Shown here one piece after another: positions 17,346 through 25,786 of a stretch of 64,000 nt of DNA (its first letter is position 1; every line of letters begins with the position of its first letter). The position numbers and the translations under genes were made by a program. The notes under the pieces are model-generated. The model was not told the origin of the DNA. It did not search any database and saw nothing but the letters and a program-made list of their open reading frames with translations. This DNA comes from Mumia sp. zg.B17. Lineage in GTDB: Bacteria; Actinomycetota; Actinomycetes; Propionibacteriales; Nocardioidaceae. The DNA is taken from NCBI RefSeq assembly GCF_019550915.1, contig NZ_JAHWCI010000006.1:186001-250000 (forward strand), in the 5' to 3' direction.

Positions 17346-17891
17346 ATGACCCGGACGATCTACTACACCGCCAGCAGCCTCGACGGATTCATCGCCACGT
17401 CCGACCACGACCTCGGCTGGTTGCTCTCCCAGCCTGTCTCGGAGGACCTCGCGGGTGAGATGGAGGGTCTCACCACGCGCTTCGGGGCAATGGTGATGGG
17501 TTCCAGCTCCTACGAGTGGATCCTCGACCACGAGAGCCTGCTCGACAACCCCCAGGCCTGGCCCTACACCTCACCGAGCTGGGTGATGACACATCGCGAC
17601 CTCCCGCGGGTCCCGGGGGCCGACATCCGCTTCGCCCAGGGCGACGTGGCGGCGGTCCACTCCGAGATGCTCGCGGTCGCCGACGACAAGGACGTCTGGG
17701 TGATCGGCGGGGGCGAGCTCGCCGGCCAGTTCGCCGACGCAGGTCTCCTGGACGAGCTCGAGGTCTCGTACGCTCCCGTCACGTTGGGTTCAGGCCAGCC
17801 GCTCCTCCCCCGGCGCCTCGACCTCACGCTGCGTGACGTTCGTCACGACGACCCGTTCGTGATCGCTCGATACGCGGTCGCCCACCCCTGA
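17346..17891 (+). CDS. Dihydrofolate reductase-like / RibD C-terminal-domain protein
   Basis: A 181-residue cytoplasmic protein of the RibD_C (DHFR-like) superfamily. It starts MTRTIYYTASSLDGFIA, the characteristic first strand and loop, continues with GAMVMGSSSYEW near residue 48, and has the nucleotide-binding block DVWVIGGGELAGQFADAGLLDELEV near residues 115-140. The fold implies NADPH-dependent reduction, but true folate reductase activity is unlikely because these proteins differ from FolA and the substrate is unknown. It lies between the S9 peptidase and the second sigma-factor gene on the same strand. Confidence 0.82.
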   Translation: MTRTIYYTASSLDGFIATSDHDLGWLLSQPVSEDLAGEMEGLTTRFGAMVMGSSSYEWILDHESLLDNPQAWPYTSPSWVMTHRDLPRVPGADIRFAQGDVAAVHSEMLAVADDKDVWVIGGGELAGQFADAGLLDELEVSYAPVTLGSGQPLLPRRLDLTLRDVRHDDPFVIARYAVAHP

Positions 17892-18046
17892 GCGGCCCGT
17901 GGTTTAAGGGATATGGCCTAAGAAACACCTGAGACCGGCACCTTTAGCACGCTCTGTTCGTCTTTTCCAGTGCCAGACGGAATCGACCGGCGGCTGATCG
18001 CGTTGTGATGGATCGAGCCGAGAACGAAGTGAAGGAGCTGGTCTGC

Positions 18047-19000
18047 GTGACGACAGCAACGACTCAGGTGCGTGAGCGCGCCGAGGGACGAGACAGCGTC
18101 GGTATGTACCTCGACGAGATCTCGCGCACCCCTCTGCTCGACGCCGCCCGTGAGGTCGAGCTGAGCAAGACCATCGAAGCCGGACTCTTTGCCAAGCACC
18201 TCCTGGCCGAGGGTCGCGTGGGCCGCAAGAAGGGCGGAGCCCCGAAGTCGGCGACCCAGGAGGAGCTCGAGTGGATGGTCGCCGAGGGTGAGCGCGCCCT
18301 CGACGAGTTCATCACCGCCAACCTGCGTCTGGTCGTGTCGATCGCCCGCAAGTACGGTCGCTCGCAGATGCCGATGCTCGACCTGGTCCAGGAGGGCAAC
18401 ACCGGCCTGATCCGGGCGGTCGAGAAGTTCGACTACCTCAAGGGCTTCAAGTTCTCCACCTACGCCACGTGGTGGGTCCGCCAGGCCATCACCCGCGGCA
18501 TCGCCCAGCAGGGCCGTGTCGTGAGGCTCCCCGTGCACGTCGTGGAGGAGCTCAACCAGGTCGGTGCCGCTCGTCGCAACCTCGAGCGCAAGCTGGGCCA
18601 CGAGCCCGACCCGGCTGAGATCGCCGAAGAGCTCGGAATGCAGGTCGAGCGGGTGATCGACCTCATCTCGTGGGGTCGCGATCACGTCAGCCTCGACTCC
18701 CCGGTGGACGAGGACGGTGACACGTCCCTCGGCGACCTGGTCGCCCGCGAGACCCAGCCCGGCCCGGACCACGCGGTGCTCGACACGGAGTCCCGTGACC
18801 GCCTCTCGGGTCTGGTGGAGCACCTCGGCGAGCGCGAGGCCGACATCATCCGCTGCCGTTACGGTCTGCTCGACGGCCGCCAGCACAAGCTCGCCGACAT
18901 CGGCAAGCGCCACGGAATCTCCGCCGAGCGCGTCCGCCAGCTCGAGCGAGAGGCGATCCAGCGTCTCCGCAAGATCGCCGACCCGGATCTCGCCGCCTGA
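18047..19000 (+). CDS. sigB: Group-2 RNA polymerase sigma factor (SigB/HrdA-like)
   Basis: A sigma-70 factor of about 317 residues, very similar in regions 2-4 to the principal factor at 8.4-9.8 kb but without the Lys/Ala-rich N-terminal extension. Region 1.2 is DSVGMYLDEISRTPLL, region 2 carries [32 protein letters not shown] and [16 protein letters not shown], and region 4.2 carries GISAERVRQLEREAIQRLRK. Start GTG 18047 follows AAGGAG by 9 nt. ATG 18008 in the same frame would add 13 residues and cannot be excluded. Group-2 factors of this type serve stress and stationary-phase transcription in actinobacteria. It is followed by a strong terminator. Confidence 0.9.
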   Translation: MTTATTQVRERAEGRDSVGMYLDEISRTPLLDAAREVELSKTIEAGLFAKHLLAEGRVGRKKGGAPKSATQEELEWMVAEGERALDEFITANLRLVVSIARKYGRSQMPMLDLVQEGNTGLIRAVEKFDYLKGFKFSTYATWWVRQAITRGIAQQGRVVRLPVHVVEELNQVGAARRNLERKLGHEPDPAEIAEELGMQVERVIDLISWGRDHVSLDSPVDEDGDTSLGDLVARETQPGPDHAVLDTESRDRLSGLVEHLGEREADIIRCRYGLLDGRQHKLADIGKRHGISAERVRQLEREAIQRLRKIADPDLAA

Positions 19001-19021
19001 CGGGGGCGCAGCGAGTCCGCA

Positions 19022-19074
19022 GACGAACGGGCCGGTGTCCGCGACCGAAGGGTCGAGGCGCCGGCCCGTTCGTC
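19022..19074. terminator. Bidirectional terminator between sigB and the NmrA-like gene
   Basis: A perfect 14-bp inverted repeat (GACGAACGGGCCGG and its complement) separated by 25 nt, which contain a smaller hairpin. It sits between convergent genes. Confidence 0.75.
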
Positions 19075-19103
19075 GTCCCAGGCACCGCGCTGCCCCGGCG
19101 AGA

Positions 19104-19985
19104 TCAGCGAGGGGCAAGTGCGGGACGGAGCTCCTCGTACGCCCAAGCGGCCAGCGTCGTCGGCGTCGTGGTCACGGCGTCCCTGGGCTGCTCGGGGACG
19201 AATCCGTCGCGGATGCCCGACGTCATGCCCACGATCCCCTGCGCAGCCCTCTTGCCGAGACCGACCGACGTGAGCATCGCGAAGAGCTCGTCGTCCTCGA
19301 CGTGGTGCACGGCCACGGGATGACCGGTGACGTCGCTCACCGTGCGCGCGACGTCGGAGAACGACAGGTCCTCTGGTCCGTGCACACCCTGGATCCGTCG
19401 CCCCGGCCGTCCGCTGAGCAGGTTAGCGGCCACGACGTCGCCGATGTCGCGCGGCGCCACCCACGGCAGCCGGCGATCGGGGGCCATCGCCGTCAGGAGC
19501 ACACCACCACGGATCGCGTCGATGTCGTCGAGCAGGTTGGTGAAGAAGTAGCCGCAGCGCAGGACCAGCAGGTCGACGCCGGTGGCGCCCAGGATGTCCT
19601 CCGCAGCGCCCAGCCCGTCGATGAGTCCGACGCCCTGCCGGCGCTCGGCTCCGACGCTGCTCTGCAGCACGAACCGCGAGATCGTGTTGCGCCGCACCGC
19701 GTCGGCGGCGTGCTCGGCGAGCTCTCGTGTCGAGGCATTGGGGTCGTCGACGGTCAGGTCGGTCGGATCCACCCAGAACAGGGCGTCGACGCCCTCGGTC
19801 GCGCGCACGACGTAGTCAGGGTCGTGCAGGTCTCCCTCCCTCACCTGCACGTAGGGCAGGAGGTCAGGGTCGAGTCTGGCCGCGTCTCGCAACAGGAGGA
19901 CGGGCCGCGTGCCGGCCTGGACGAGCAGGCGCACGACATGCGCCCCGACGTGACCGGTCGGCGTTGTCACAGCGATGGTCGTCAT
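19104..19985 (-). CDS. NmrA-like NAD(P)-binding protein (atypical SDR)
   Basis: A 293-residue Rossmann-fold protein. The nucleotide-binding loop TPTGHVGAHVVRLLVQAG (residues about 8-25) matches TGxxGxxV of atypical short-chain dehydrogenases. The segments VREGDLHDPDYVVRATEGVDALFWV and RFVLQSSVGAER follow the NmrA/quinone-reductase-2 pattern, and the classical YxxxK catalytic pair is absent. It may therefore be a redox sensor or a reductase with altered catalysis. A -10 hexamer overlaps the coaE stop and predicts a leaderless transcript, so it may be transcribed apart from coaE although only 11 bp separate them. Confidence 0.82.
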   Translation of the reverse strand: MTTIAVTTPTGHVGAHVVRLLVQAGTRPVLLLRDAARLDPDLLPYVQVREGDLHDPDYVVRATEGVDALFWVDPTDLTVDDPNASTRELAEHAADAVRRNTISRFVLQSSVGAERRQGVGLIDGLGAAEDILGATGVDLLVLRCGYFFTNLLDDIDAIRGGVLLTAMAPDRRLPWVAPRDIGDVVAANLLSGRPGRRIQGVHGPEDLSFSDVARTVSDVTGHPVAVHHVEDDELFAMLTSVGLGKRAAQGIVGMTSGIRDGFVPEQPRDAVTTTPTTLAAWAYEELRPALAPR

Positions 19986-19993
19986 GCGATCTG

Positions 19994-19999
19994 ACGCTA
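19994..19999 (-). promoter_or_regulatory. -10 element of the NmrA-like gene (near-leaderless)
   Basis: Minus-strand TAGCGT ends 8 nt before ATG 19985 and overlaps the coaE stop codon at 19997-19999. Confidence 0.4.
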
Positions 20000-20608
20000 T
20001 CGGCGGTGTCTGACAACCTCTGGGCTCAAGAGCGTGGTCCAGAGCTGCTCCACCTCGCGCGCGAGGTCGTCGAGCGAGCCGGTGTTGTCGATGACGACGT
20101 CGGCCGCCGCGAGTCGGTCATCACGTGACGCCTGAGCCGCGATCCGGCTCGCGGCTTCCTCGCGCGACATGCCCCGCTGGGTCACCAGGCGCTCGATCTG
20201 GACCTCGACCGGAGCGTCCACGACGACGACCAGGTCGAAGCGAGAGGCCTGCCCCGTCTCCACGAGGAGAGGGACGTCGTGGACCACGACAGCATCTGGC
20301 CCTGCCTGGGCCTCGAGGTCTGCGCCACGAGCACGGACCAGCGGATGGACGATGTCCTCGAGGTCTCGACGAGCCGACAGGTCGGAGAAGACCAGCGCGC
20401 CGAGCGCCGGACGGTCGAGCTGCCCGTCGGCGGTCAGCACATCGTCGCCGAAGCGTTCGACGACCGCAGCCAACCCCGGCGTACCAGGCTCGACCACCTC
20501 GCGCGCGAGCACGTCGGAGTCGATGATGACAGCGCCGCGGTCTCGCAGCAGGGTTGACACAGCGCTCTTGCCGGAGCCGATCCCCCCGGTCAGACCGACG
20601 CGGATCAC
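19997..20608 (-). CDS. coaE: Dephospho-CoA kinase
   Basis: A 203-residue enzyme that phosphorylates dephospho-CoA on the ribose 3'-OH, the last step of coenzyme A synthesis. It starts MIRVGLTGGIGSGKSAV, giving the P-loop GGIGSGKS at residues 8-15. Further markers are the substrate-binding IIDSDVLAREVVEPG near residue 30, HPLVR near 90 and HDVPLLVE near 110. Length and order agree with single-domain bacterial CoaE; some actinobacterial relatives carry a C-terminal UPF0157 domain that is absent here. Its start overlaps the stop of the lipoate-ligase-like gene by 4 bp, so the two are translationally coupled. Confidence 0.95.
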   Translation of the reverse strand: MIRVGLTGGIGSGKSAVSTLLRDRGAVIIDSDVLAREVVEPGTPGLAAVVERFGDDVLTADGQLDRPALGALVFSDLSARRDLEDIVHPLVRARGADLEAQAGPDAVVVHDVPLLVETGQASRFDLVVVVDAPVEVQIERLVTQRGMSREEAASRIAAQASRDDRLAAADVVIDNTGSLDDLAREVEQLWTTLLSPEVVRHRR

Positions 20609-21387
20609 GCGGTCCGCCGTGCGCCGGGGTCAGCGCCCACGCGATGGTCGCTCTTCAGGCTCTCCGCACGCTCGCGGGTCGCGTCGTCGAGCGGGACCAC
20701 GTCGACGCTGGTCATGCGGTCGTACGCACGCAGCAACGTGCTCGCCACGGTGTCGACGTCGAGGCCTGGCACCTCGTCGTAGACCGCGCCCACCGAGCGG
20801 CGGCGCATGGGCAGCTCCAAGCGGTTGTGGATCACCGGCAGCGCCGCGCGGAGCATCGGGGCGTCTCCGAGGACGATGACAGCGCTGAACAGCCAGGCGC
20901 CTCGCACCACGCGCTGTGCGGTGCCGACCAGCTTGACGAGGCCGCGTGCGTTGACGCTGTAGTCGCCGGGGCAGTACTCCCCCGGGACAGCACCGACACG
21001 GGCATCGACACCGAGCTCGCCGAGGACCGAGGTCAGGAGGACCCCGTAGTCACGGAACCGGTCACGCATCCCTGTGCCCGGGTCGGGGTCGGGGCTGACG
21101 TGGTCCACGACCAGGGTCTGCTCGGTGTACGCGGCCACCCGGCCGCCCGCACCGCGGATGATCGGCTCGAAGCCGAGGGCACGACAGGCCTGCGCCGCAG
21201 AGGCGAAGCCAGGCCTGCGGACGTCCGAACGTCCGAACGCCGCGGTGGGGCCCACCGGGACGCTGATGCGCACCGTCGGCCCGATCTCACCGTCGGACGC
21301 CTGGCGGAGCAGGGCGTGCGCGGTCGCGACATCGGTGACCGGGTCGTGGTCGACCGGCCGGGGGTCGAGGATGAAGCGCACGGGCAC
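20605..21387 (-). CDS. Lipoate-protein ligase A-like protein
   Basis: A 260-residue protein of the biotin/lipoate ligase (BPL_LplA_LipB) fold. Family marks are the RGAGGRVAAYTEQTLVVDHV block near residues 78-97, equivalent to the RRxxGGGxVxHD region, and the acyl-binding lysine in SVNARGLVKLVGTAQRVVRGAWLFSAVIV near 145-172. It should bind an acyl-adenylate of lipoate, octanoate or biotin, but the full RRxSGGG motif is altered, so the cognate acyl group and activity are uncertain. GTG 21387 is the start. It lies downstream of rpsA behind a terminator and overlaps coaE by 4 bp. Confidence 0.78.
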   Translation of the reverse strand: MPVRFILDPRPVDHDPVTDVATAHALLRQASDGEIGPTVRISVPVGPTAAFGRSDVRRPGFASAAQACRALGFEPIIRGAGGRVAAYTEQTLVVDHVSPDPDPGTGMRDRFRDYGVLLTSVLGELGVDARVGAVPGEYCPGDYSVNARGLVKLVGTAQRVVRGAWLFSAVIVLGDAPMLRAALPVIHNRLELPMRRRSVGAVYDEVPGLDVDTVASTLLRAYDRMTSVDVVPLDDATRERAESLKSDHRVGADPGARRTA

Positions 21388-21414
21388 AGGCTACCTACCG
21401 CCCGTGGGACGCGA

Positions 21415-21446
21415 CGAGGCCCCCGCCCAGATGGGCAGGGGCCTCG
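21415..21446 (-). terminator. Intrinsic terminator of rpsA
   Basis: A 14-bp stem with one mismatch (CGAGGCCCCCGCCC against GGGCAGGGGCCTCG) and an AGAT loop, 27 bp past the rpsA stop. Confidence 0.75.
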
Positions 21447-21472
21447 TGCAGCATGTCAACGGGAGCGGGTGA

Positions 21473-23017
21473 TCACTCGCCGCCGGTCAGCTTGTCGCGC
21501 AGTGCCTGAAGTGCCTCGTCGGAGGCGAGCGCACCGCCGGTCGACCGGCCGTTGTCCTGCGAGGACGACGACGAGGACGACGAGCTGCTGGAGCCGCCGC
21601 CGGTGCTGCCGCTGCTGCTGCTGCTGCTGGCGCCACCAGACGAGTACGACGAGCCGCTCGCGGCCTGCTGGCCGGCCTCGCGGGCCGAGGCCTCGGCGTC
21701 CACGATCTGCTTCTTGTGGGCCTCCCAGCGCGAGTGGGCCTCGGCGTACTGCCGCTCCCAGGTCTCCCGCTGGTCGTCGAACCCCTCGCGCCACTCGCCG
21801 GTCTCCGGGTCGAAGCCCTCGGGGTAGATGTAGTTGCCCTGCGCGTCGTAGGACGATGCCATGCCGTACAGCGTGGGATCGAACTCGTCGGCGTCCTGCG
21901 CGACCTCGGTCTCGTTGGCCTGCTTGAGCGACAGCGAGATACGACGACGCTCGAGGTCGATGTCGATGATCTTGACCATCACCGAGTCACCGACCTGGAC
22001 GACCTGCTCGGGGATCTCCACGTGGCGCTCGGCCAGCTCGGAGATGTGCACCAGGCCCTCGATGCCCTCCTCGACGCGGACGAATGCGCCGAACGGGACG
22101 AGCTTGGTGACCTTGCCCGGCACGATCTGACCGATCTGGTGGGTCCGGGCGAAGTGCTGCCACGGATCCTCCTGGGTCGCCTTCAGCGACAGCGAGACGC
22201 GCTCGCGGTCCATGTCGACGTCCAGGACCTCGACCGTGACCTCGTCGCCGACCTGGACGACCTCGGACGGGTGGTCGATGTGCTTCCAGGACAGCTCCGA
22301 GACGTGCACCAGGCCGTCCACGCCGCCGAGATCGACGAACGCACCGAAGTTGACGATCGACGAGACGACGCCCTTGCGGATCTGACCCTTCTGGAGCTGC
22401 GTGAGGAAGTTCTGGCGGACCTCGGACTGGGTCTGCTCGAGCCACGCGCGACGGGACAGGACCACGTTGTTGCGGTTCTTGTCGAGCTCGATGATCTTGG
22501 CCTCGAGCTTCTGACCGACGTACGGGGCCAGGTCGCGGACACGACGCATCTCCACCAGCGAAGCAGGGAGGAAGCCGCGGAGCCCGATGTCGAGGATCAG
22601 GCCGCCCTTGACGACCTCGATGACCGTGCCCTCGACGACGCCGTCCTCTTCCTTGATCTTCTCGATGTCGCCCCAGGCGCGCTCGTACTGCGCCCGCTTC
22701 TTCGAGAGGATCAGACGTCCCTCCTTGTCCTCCTTCTGGAGGACGAGGGCCTCGACGGCGTCTCCGACGGAGACGACCTCGTGGGGATCGACGTCGTGCT
22801 TGATGGACAGCTCCCGCGAGGGGATGACACCTTCGGTCTTGTAACCGATGTCGAGGAGCACCTCGTCCCGGTCGACCTTCACGATGATGCCGTCGACGAT
22901 GTCACCGTCGTTGAAGTACTTGATGGTCTTGTCGACCGCTGCGAGGAAGTCCTCCTCGCTGCCGATGTCGTTGATCGCGACCTGCGGCGCGGGTGCTGCC
23001 TGGATGCTGCTCGTCAT
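21473..23017 (-). CDS. rpsA: 30S ribosomal protein S1
   Basis: A 514-residue RNA-binding ribosomal protein that helps the small subunit capture mRNA. Four S1 (OB-fold) domains are visible at about residues 35-105, 123-188, 209-277 and 294-363, with repeats such as GLVHVSELSW and GLVHISELAE and the DRERVSLSLK type endings. Four domains is the usual actinobacterial number. The C-terminus is a low-complexity Ser/Gly tail (about residues 450-490) with runs of ten or more serines, then a conserved ALQALRDKLTGGE end. Start ATG 23017 follows GGAG. The neighbouring coaE and polA agree with actinobacterial gene order. Confidence 0.96.
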   Translation of the reverse strand: MTSSIQAAPAPQVAINDIGSEEDFLAAVDKTIKYFNDGDIVDGIIVKVDRDEVLLDIGYKTEGVIPSRELSIKHDVDPHEVVSVGDAVEALVLQKEDKEGRLILSKKRAQYERAWGDIEKIKEEDGVVEGTVIEVVKGGLILDIGLRGFLPASLVEMRRVRDLAPYVGQKLEAKIIELDKNRNNVVLSRRAWLEQTQSEVRQNFLTQLQKGQIRKGVVSSIVNFGAFVDLGGVDGLVHVSELSWKHIDHPSEVVQVGDEVTVEVLDVDMDRERVSLSLKATQEDPWQHFARTHQIGQIVPGKVTKLVPFGAFVRVEEGIEGLVHISELAERHVEIPEQVVQVGDSVMVKIIDIDLERRRISLSLKQANETEVAQDADEFDPTLYGMASSYDAQGNYIYPEGFDPETGEWREGFDDQRETWERQYAEAHSRWEAHKKQIVDAEASAREAGQQAASGSSYSSGGASSSSSSGSTGGGSSSSSSSSSSSQDNGRSTGGALASDEALQALRDKLTGGE

Positions 23018-23183
23018 ATGGGATTGAGCTCCGATGGGTGGATAGGAGTTGTGCGGGGGGCTGCGGACCCGGATCGCAGCGTGCCGGTCGTTGCCGCGTG
23101 AGAACCTCGTGCGGTAGGACTGGAGACGCTGGCGAGCACGAACCCGCTCGGTCTGGGGCCGTACGAGTCCACAACGCACATCC

Positions 23184-23213
23184 AGGGTACGGGGTCGTTC
23201 GTCACACGGTCAA
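23184..23213 (-). promoter_or_regulatory. Vegetative promoter of rpsA
   Basis: On the minus strand, -35 TTGACC (23208-23213) and -10 TACCCT (23184-23189) are separated by 18 bp. This is the best full sigma-A promoter seen in the window. It implies a 5' untranslated region of about 160 nt before ATG 23017. Confidence 0.65.
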
Positions 23214-23241
23214 CGCGGGCTAACACACGCCCGCGGACCAC

Positions 23242-24555
23242 TCAGTACTCGGGGGCCAGGAACGCCGCGAGCGCGTCGGTGTACATCGCCGGGTCGGCCG
23301 CTCCCATCAGCTCCCTCGCCGCGTGCATCGCCAGCTGCGGGGCTCCGACGTCCACCGTGGTCATGCCGGTGCGGGCGGCCGTCAACGGACCAACGGTTGA
23401 CCCGCAGGGCAGGTCGGCGCGGTGCTCGTAGCGCTGGAGCGGGACGCCGGCCTGCTCGCAGGCGAGCGCGAAGGCGCCGGCGCCCGACGCGTCCGTGGCG
23501 TAGCGGAGGTTGGGGTGAACCTTCAGGACGGGACCGCCGTTGGGGAGGATCCGGTGCGACGGCTCGTGGCGGTCGGCGTAGTTGGGGTGCGTCGCGTGAG
23601 ACATGTCGCCCGACGCGACGACGGACCCCGACACCGCGCGATGGTAGTCGTCACGCGTGCCGCCGGCGGCGAGGACGATGCGTTCGACGACGGTCACGAG
23701 GAGGTCGGAGTCGGCGCCGCGGTCAGAGGTCGAGCCGACCTCCTCGTGGTCGAAGAGGACGAGCAGCGGAACGACGCCCTCGGTCGGCCGGTCGACCACG
23801 TCGAGGAGGGCGGTCGTCCCCGCCCAGCACGTCGTCTGGTTGTCGAGGCGAGGAGCCGCCAGCAGGTCGGCCTTCCGGCCGAAGATCTGGCTCGGCACCA
23901 GGTCGTGCGTCATGATCTCCCAGCCGAGGAGCGCGTCTGTCTCCACATCGAGCCGGCCGGCGACGTCGGCCAGGAGGTCGGCCTTCTCCCCCACCCCGTA
24001 GATGCCGTCGAGATGACGCTGCGGGTCGAGCGCGACGCCCTTGCGGTCCTCCGAGAGGTGGATCGCGAGCTGGGCGACGGTGAGCACCGGTTCGTCGATG
24101 CGCACCAGCAGATGCTCCGCGCGCCCCCCGCGCCTCACGGTCACCCGACCTGAGAGGCCGAGCTCGCGGTCGAGCCACGAGTTGAGCAGCGGGCCGCCGT
24201 ACGGCTCGAGGGCCACGGTCTCCCAGCCGGCGCTGGAGCGGTCCGGGCGCTGCTTGACACGCAGGTTGGGAGAGTCCGTGTGCCCCCCGACGATCCGGAA
24301 CGCCGACTGAGGTCCGGCCGCCGACTCGGTGGACCAGGCCACGACCGAACCGCCACGGACGAGGAAGTAGCGTCCCTGCTCGGTCGGCCAGGCCTCGGTC
24401 TCACGAACCTCGACGAACCCGGCCGCCCCGAGTCTGCGGGCCACCTCCGCGCAGAGGTGGAACGGACTCGGGGAAACGTCGACGAGCGCGCACAGGTCCT
24501 GTGCGCGCTCGTCTCGTGGGCTGGGGTCAGTGCTCTGCGTCGACATCGCCGTCAT
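23242..24555 (-). CDS. M18-family aminopeptidase (aspartyl aminopeptidase type)
   Basis: A 437-residue zinc aminopeptidase. The metal-site segments of the M18 family are in order: [12 protein letters not shown] (first His and Asp), RLDNQTTCW (bridging Asp), LFDHEEVGS (catalytic Glu and ligand Glu), [10 protein letters not shown] and CGSTVGP near the C-terminus. M18 enzymes form dodecamers and release N-terminal Asp or Glu from peptides in the cytosol; specificity here is inferred. ATG 24555 and ATG 24546 are both possible, differing by three residues. It is the gene next upstream of rpsA on the same strand, but rpsA has its own promoter. Confidence 0.9.
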   Translation of the reverse strand: MTAMSTQSTDPSPRDERAQDLCALVDVSPSPFHLCAEVARRLGAAGFVEVRETEAWPTEQGRYFLVRGGSVVAWSTESAAGPQSAFRIVGGHTDSPNLRVKQRPDRSSAGWETVALEPYGGPLLNSWLDRELGLSGRVTVRRGGRAEHLLVRIDEPVLTVAQLAIHLSEDRKGVALDPQRHLDGIYGVGEKADLLADVAGRLDVETDALLGWEIMTHDLVPSQIFGRKADLLAAPRLDNQTTCWAGTTALLDVVDRPTEGVVPLLVLFDHEEVGSTSDRGADSDLLVTVVERIVLAAGGTRDDYHRAVSGSVVASGDMSHATHPNYADRHEPSHRILPNGGPVLKVHPNLRYATDASGAGAFALACEQAGVPLQRYEHRADLPCGSTVGPLTAARTGMTTVDVGAPQLAMHAARELMGAADPAMYTDALAAFLAPEY

Positions 24556-24586
24556 CGTAGCCAGCCGCTACGACAACGTCACACCG

Positions 24587-25627
24587 CTAGGCCTTGGCGG
24601 TCGACGGCTCGGCCGGCGAGTCCTCGTCGGACGAGGTGTGCTTGGGCGTCGAGTCGTCACCGTCGCGGCGTCCCCGGAGCAGCAGCAACGCACCGGCGAT
24701 GATCAGCAGTCCGCCGAGGATGGCGCCGACCAGCGGGATGGTGGTGCGCACCATCCCGAGGAGCGAGGCCTTCGTCTTGTACTCGTCGACCGTCGCCTTG
24801 ACCGTCTCGTCGTCGTAGGCCAGCTCCGCGTCGGTGATCGTCGCGCGAGTCTCGCCGTCGACGTCGAGCGTCGCGAGCTGGGCCTCCTGACCCTTGATGA
24901 TCACACCGGTCTCCGGCTCGACCCACAGGGTGCGAACGTTGCCGTACATGCGGTCGGCGACCACGGTGGACGCCTCGGGCATGCCCACGAGGTTGCCCGG
25001 GACCTGCTGCTCGGCGATCTTGGTCGGCTCGATCGTCTGGACGAACTTGTAGACGGTGAGGCCCTCAAGCTCGTCGGTGCCCTCGTACTTGGCCGGCACC
25101 GCCTTCTTGAGCGAGCCGTCCCAGAAGTCGAGCGACTCCTTCTGCGTGTTGAACGGGAACTTGAAGTAGTTGCCGAAGAAGCTGAACGGCTCGATCTCGA
25201 CGCCGGTGCTCTCCGTCTTGGCTCCGGCCCACCGGACCGTCTCGCCGGTGTGGCGGTCGAACGGCACCACGTCGCGCGTGCCGCTGAGCGCCTCCTCGGC
25301 CGGCGTGCCCGGAGGAGCCGTGTAGGAGAGCGTGTCCCACACCGCGACGTCCTTGTCGAGCTCGTCACTCGCATCCTTGCCGGCCTCGACCTGGCCGACG
25401 ACGACGCGACGGGACTCGAGCGGACCCGACTCGATCACGGGGCCGCTCGGAGCGGCGACGTTCAGGTAGGACGCGTCCTTGCCCTCGGCAGTCTTGGAGA
25501 CCGTCGTGGACTCCTGGTCGAGCGGCACTACGGCCAGCTGGTCGTACGCGTACGTCTTGGCCAGAACGGCCAAGACCAGAAGGAACGCGCCGATCACAAC
25601 AGCAGCGAACCCGGTCTTCTTGCCCAC
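24587..25627 (-). CDS. DUF3068 (PorA-type) two-helix envelope protein
   Basis: A 346-residue protein anchored by an N-terminal helix (GFAAVVIGAFLLVLAVLA, residues about 6-23) and a C-terminal helix (TTIPLVGAILGGLLIIAGALLLL, near 295-317), with a large extracytoplasmic domain between and a short charged cytosolic tail. This layout and sequence fit DUF3068, a family of actinobacterial envelope proteins without a proven function. Start GTG 25627 follows GGGAG. It is divergent from the GT-C-like membrane protein and borders the glycan cluster, which suggests but does not prove an envelope role. Confidence 0.8.
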   Translation of the reverse strand: MGKKTGFAAVVIGAFLLVLAVLAKTYAYDQLAVVPLDQESTTVSKTAEGKDASYLNVAAPSGPVIESGPLESRRVVVGQVEAGKDASDELDKDVAVWDTLSYTAPPGTPAEEALSGTRDVVPFDRHTGETVRWAGAKTESTGVEIEPFSFFGNYFKFPFNTQKESLDFWDGSLKKAVPAKYEGTDELEGLTVYKFVQTIEPTKIAEQQVPGNLVGMPEASTVVADRMYGNVRTLWVEPETGVIIKGQEAQLATLDVDGETRATITDAELAYDDETVKATVDEYKTKASLLGMVRTTIPLVGAILGGLLIIAGALLLLRGRRDGDDSTPKHTSSDEDSPAEPSTAKA

Positions 25628-25660
25628 GTGAACTCCCTCACAGTCGATGAGACGCGGCAG

Positions 25661-25669
25661 ACACTACCA
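25661..25669 (-). promoter_or_regulatory. Extended -10 element of the DUF3068 gene
   Basis: Minus-strand TGGTAGTGT matches the extended -10 pattern TGNTANNNT. It would place the start of transcription about 27 nt before the GTG, leaving room for the GGGAG ribosome site. No -35 is evident. Confidence 0.4.
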
Positions 25670-25773
25670 GCCGGTAGCGCCCCAGCGGCACGCCGTCTAC
25701 AACGATTCGGCAAAGCCGGTTATCGTGCCGCGGGCGAGCCCGGAACCGTGGCAGTCGAGAATGTGGCCGCGGC

Positions 25774-25779
25774 TACACT
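25774..25779 (+). promoter_or_regulatory. -10 element of the GT-C-like gene (leaderless)
   Basis: TACACT ends exactly 7 nt before GTG 25787, which has no ribosome site. This supports the chosen start and a leaderless transcript. Confidence 0.45.
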
Positions 25780-25786
25780 CCGTGCG

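Noticed and set aside
14007-17531. A long minus-strand frame opposite dinB and the S9 peptidase
   Set aside because: Low-information composition and complete overlap with two clear enzymes.
18047-19000. Calling the second sigma factor the principal one
   Set aside because: It lacks the long N-terminal extension, and the 440-residue gene beside parE/DUF7455 fits the principal locus better.
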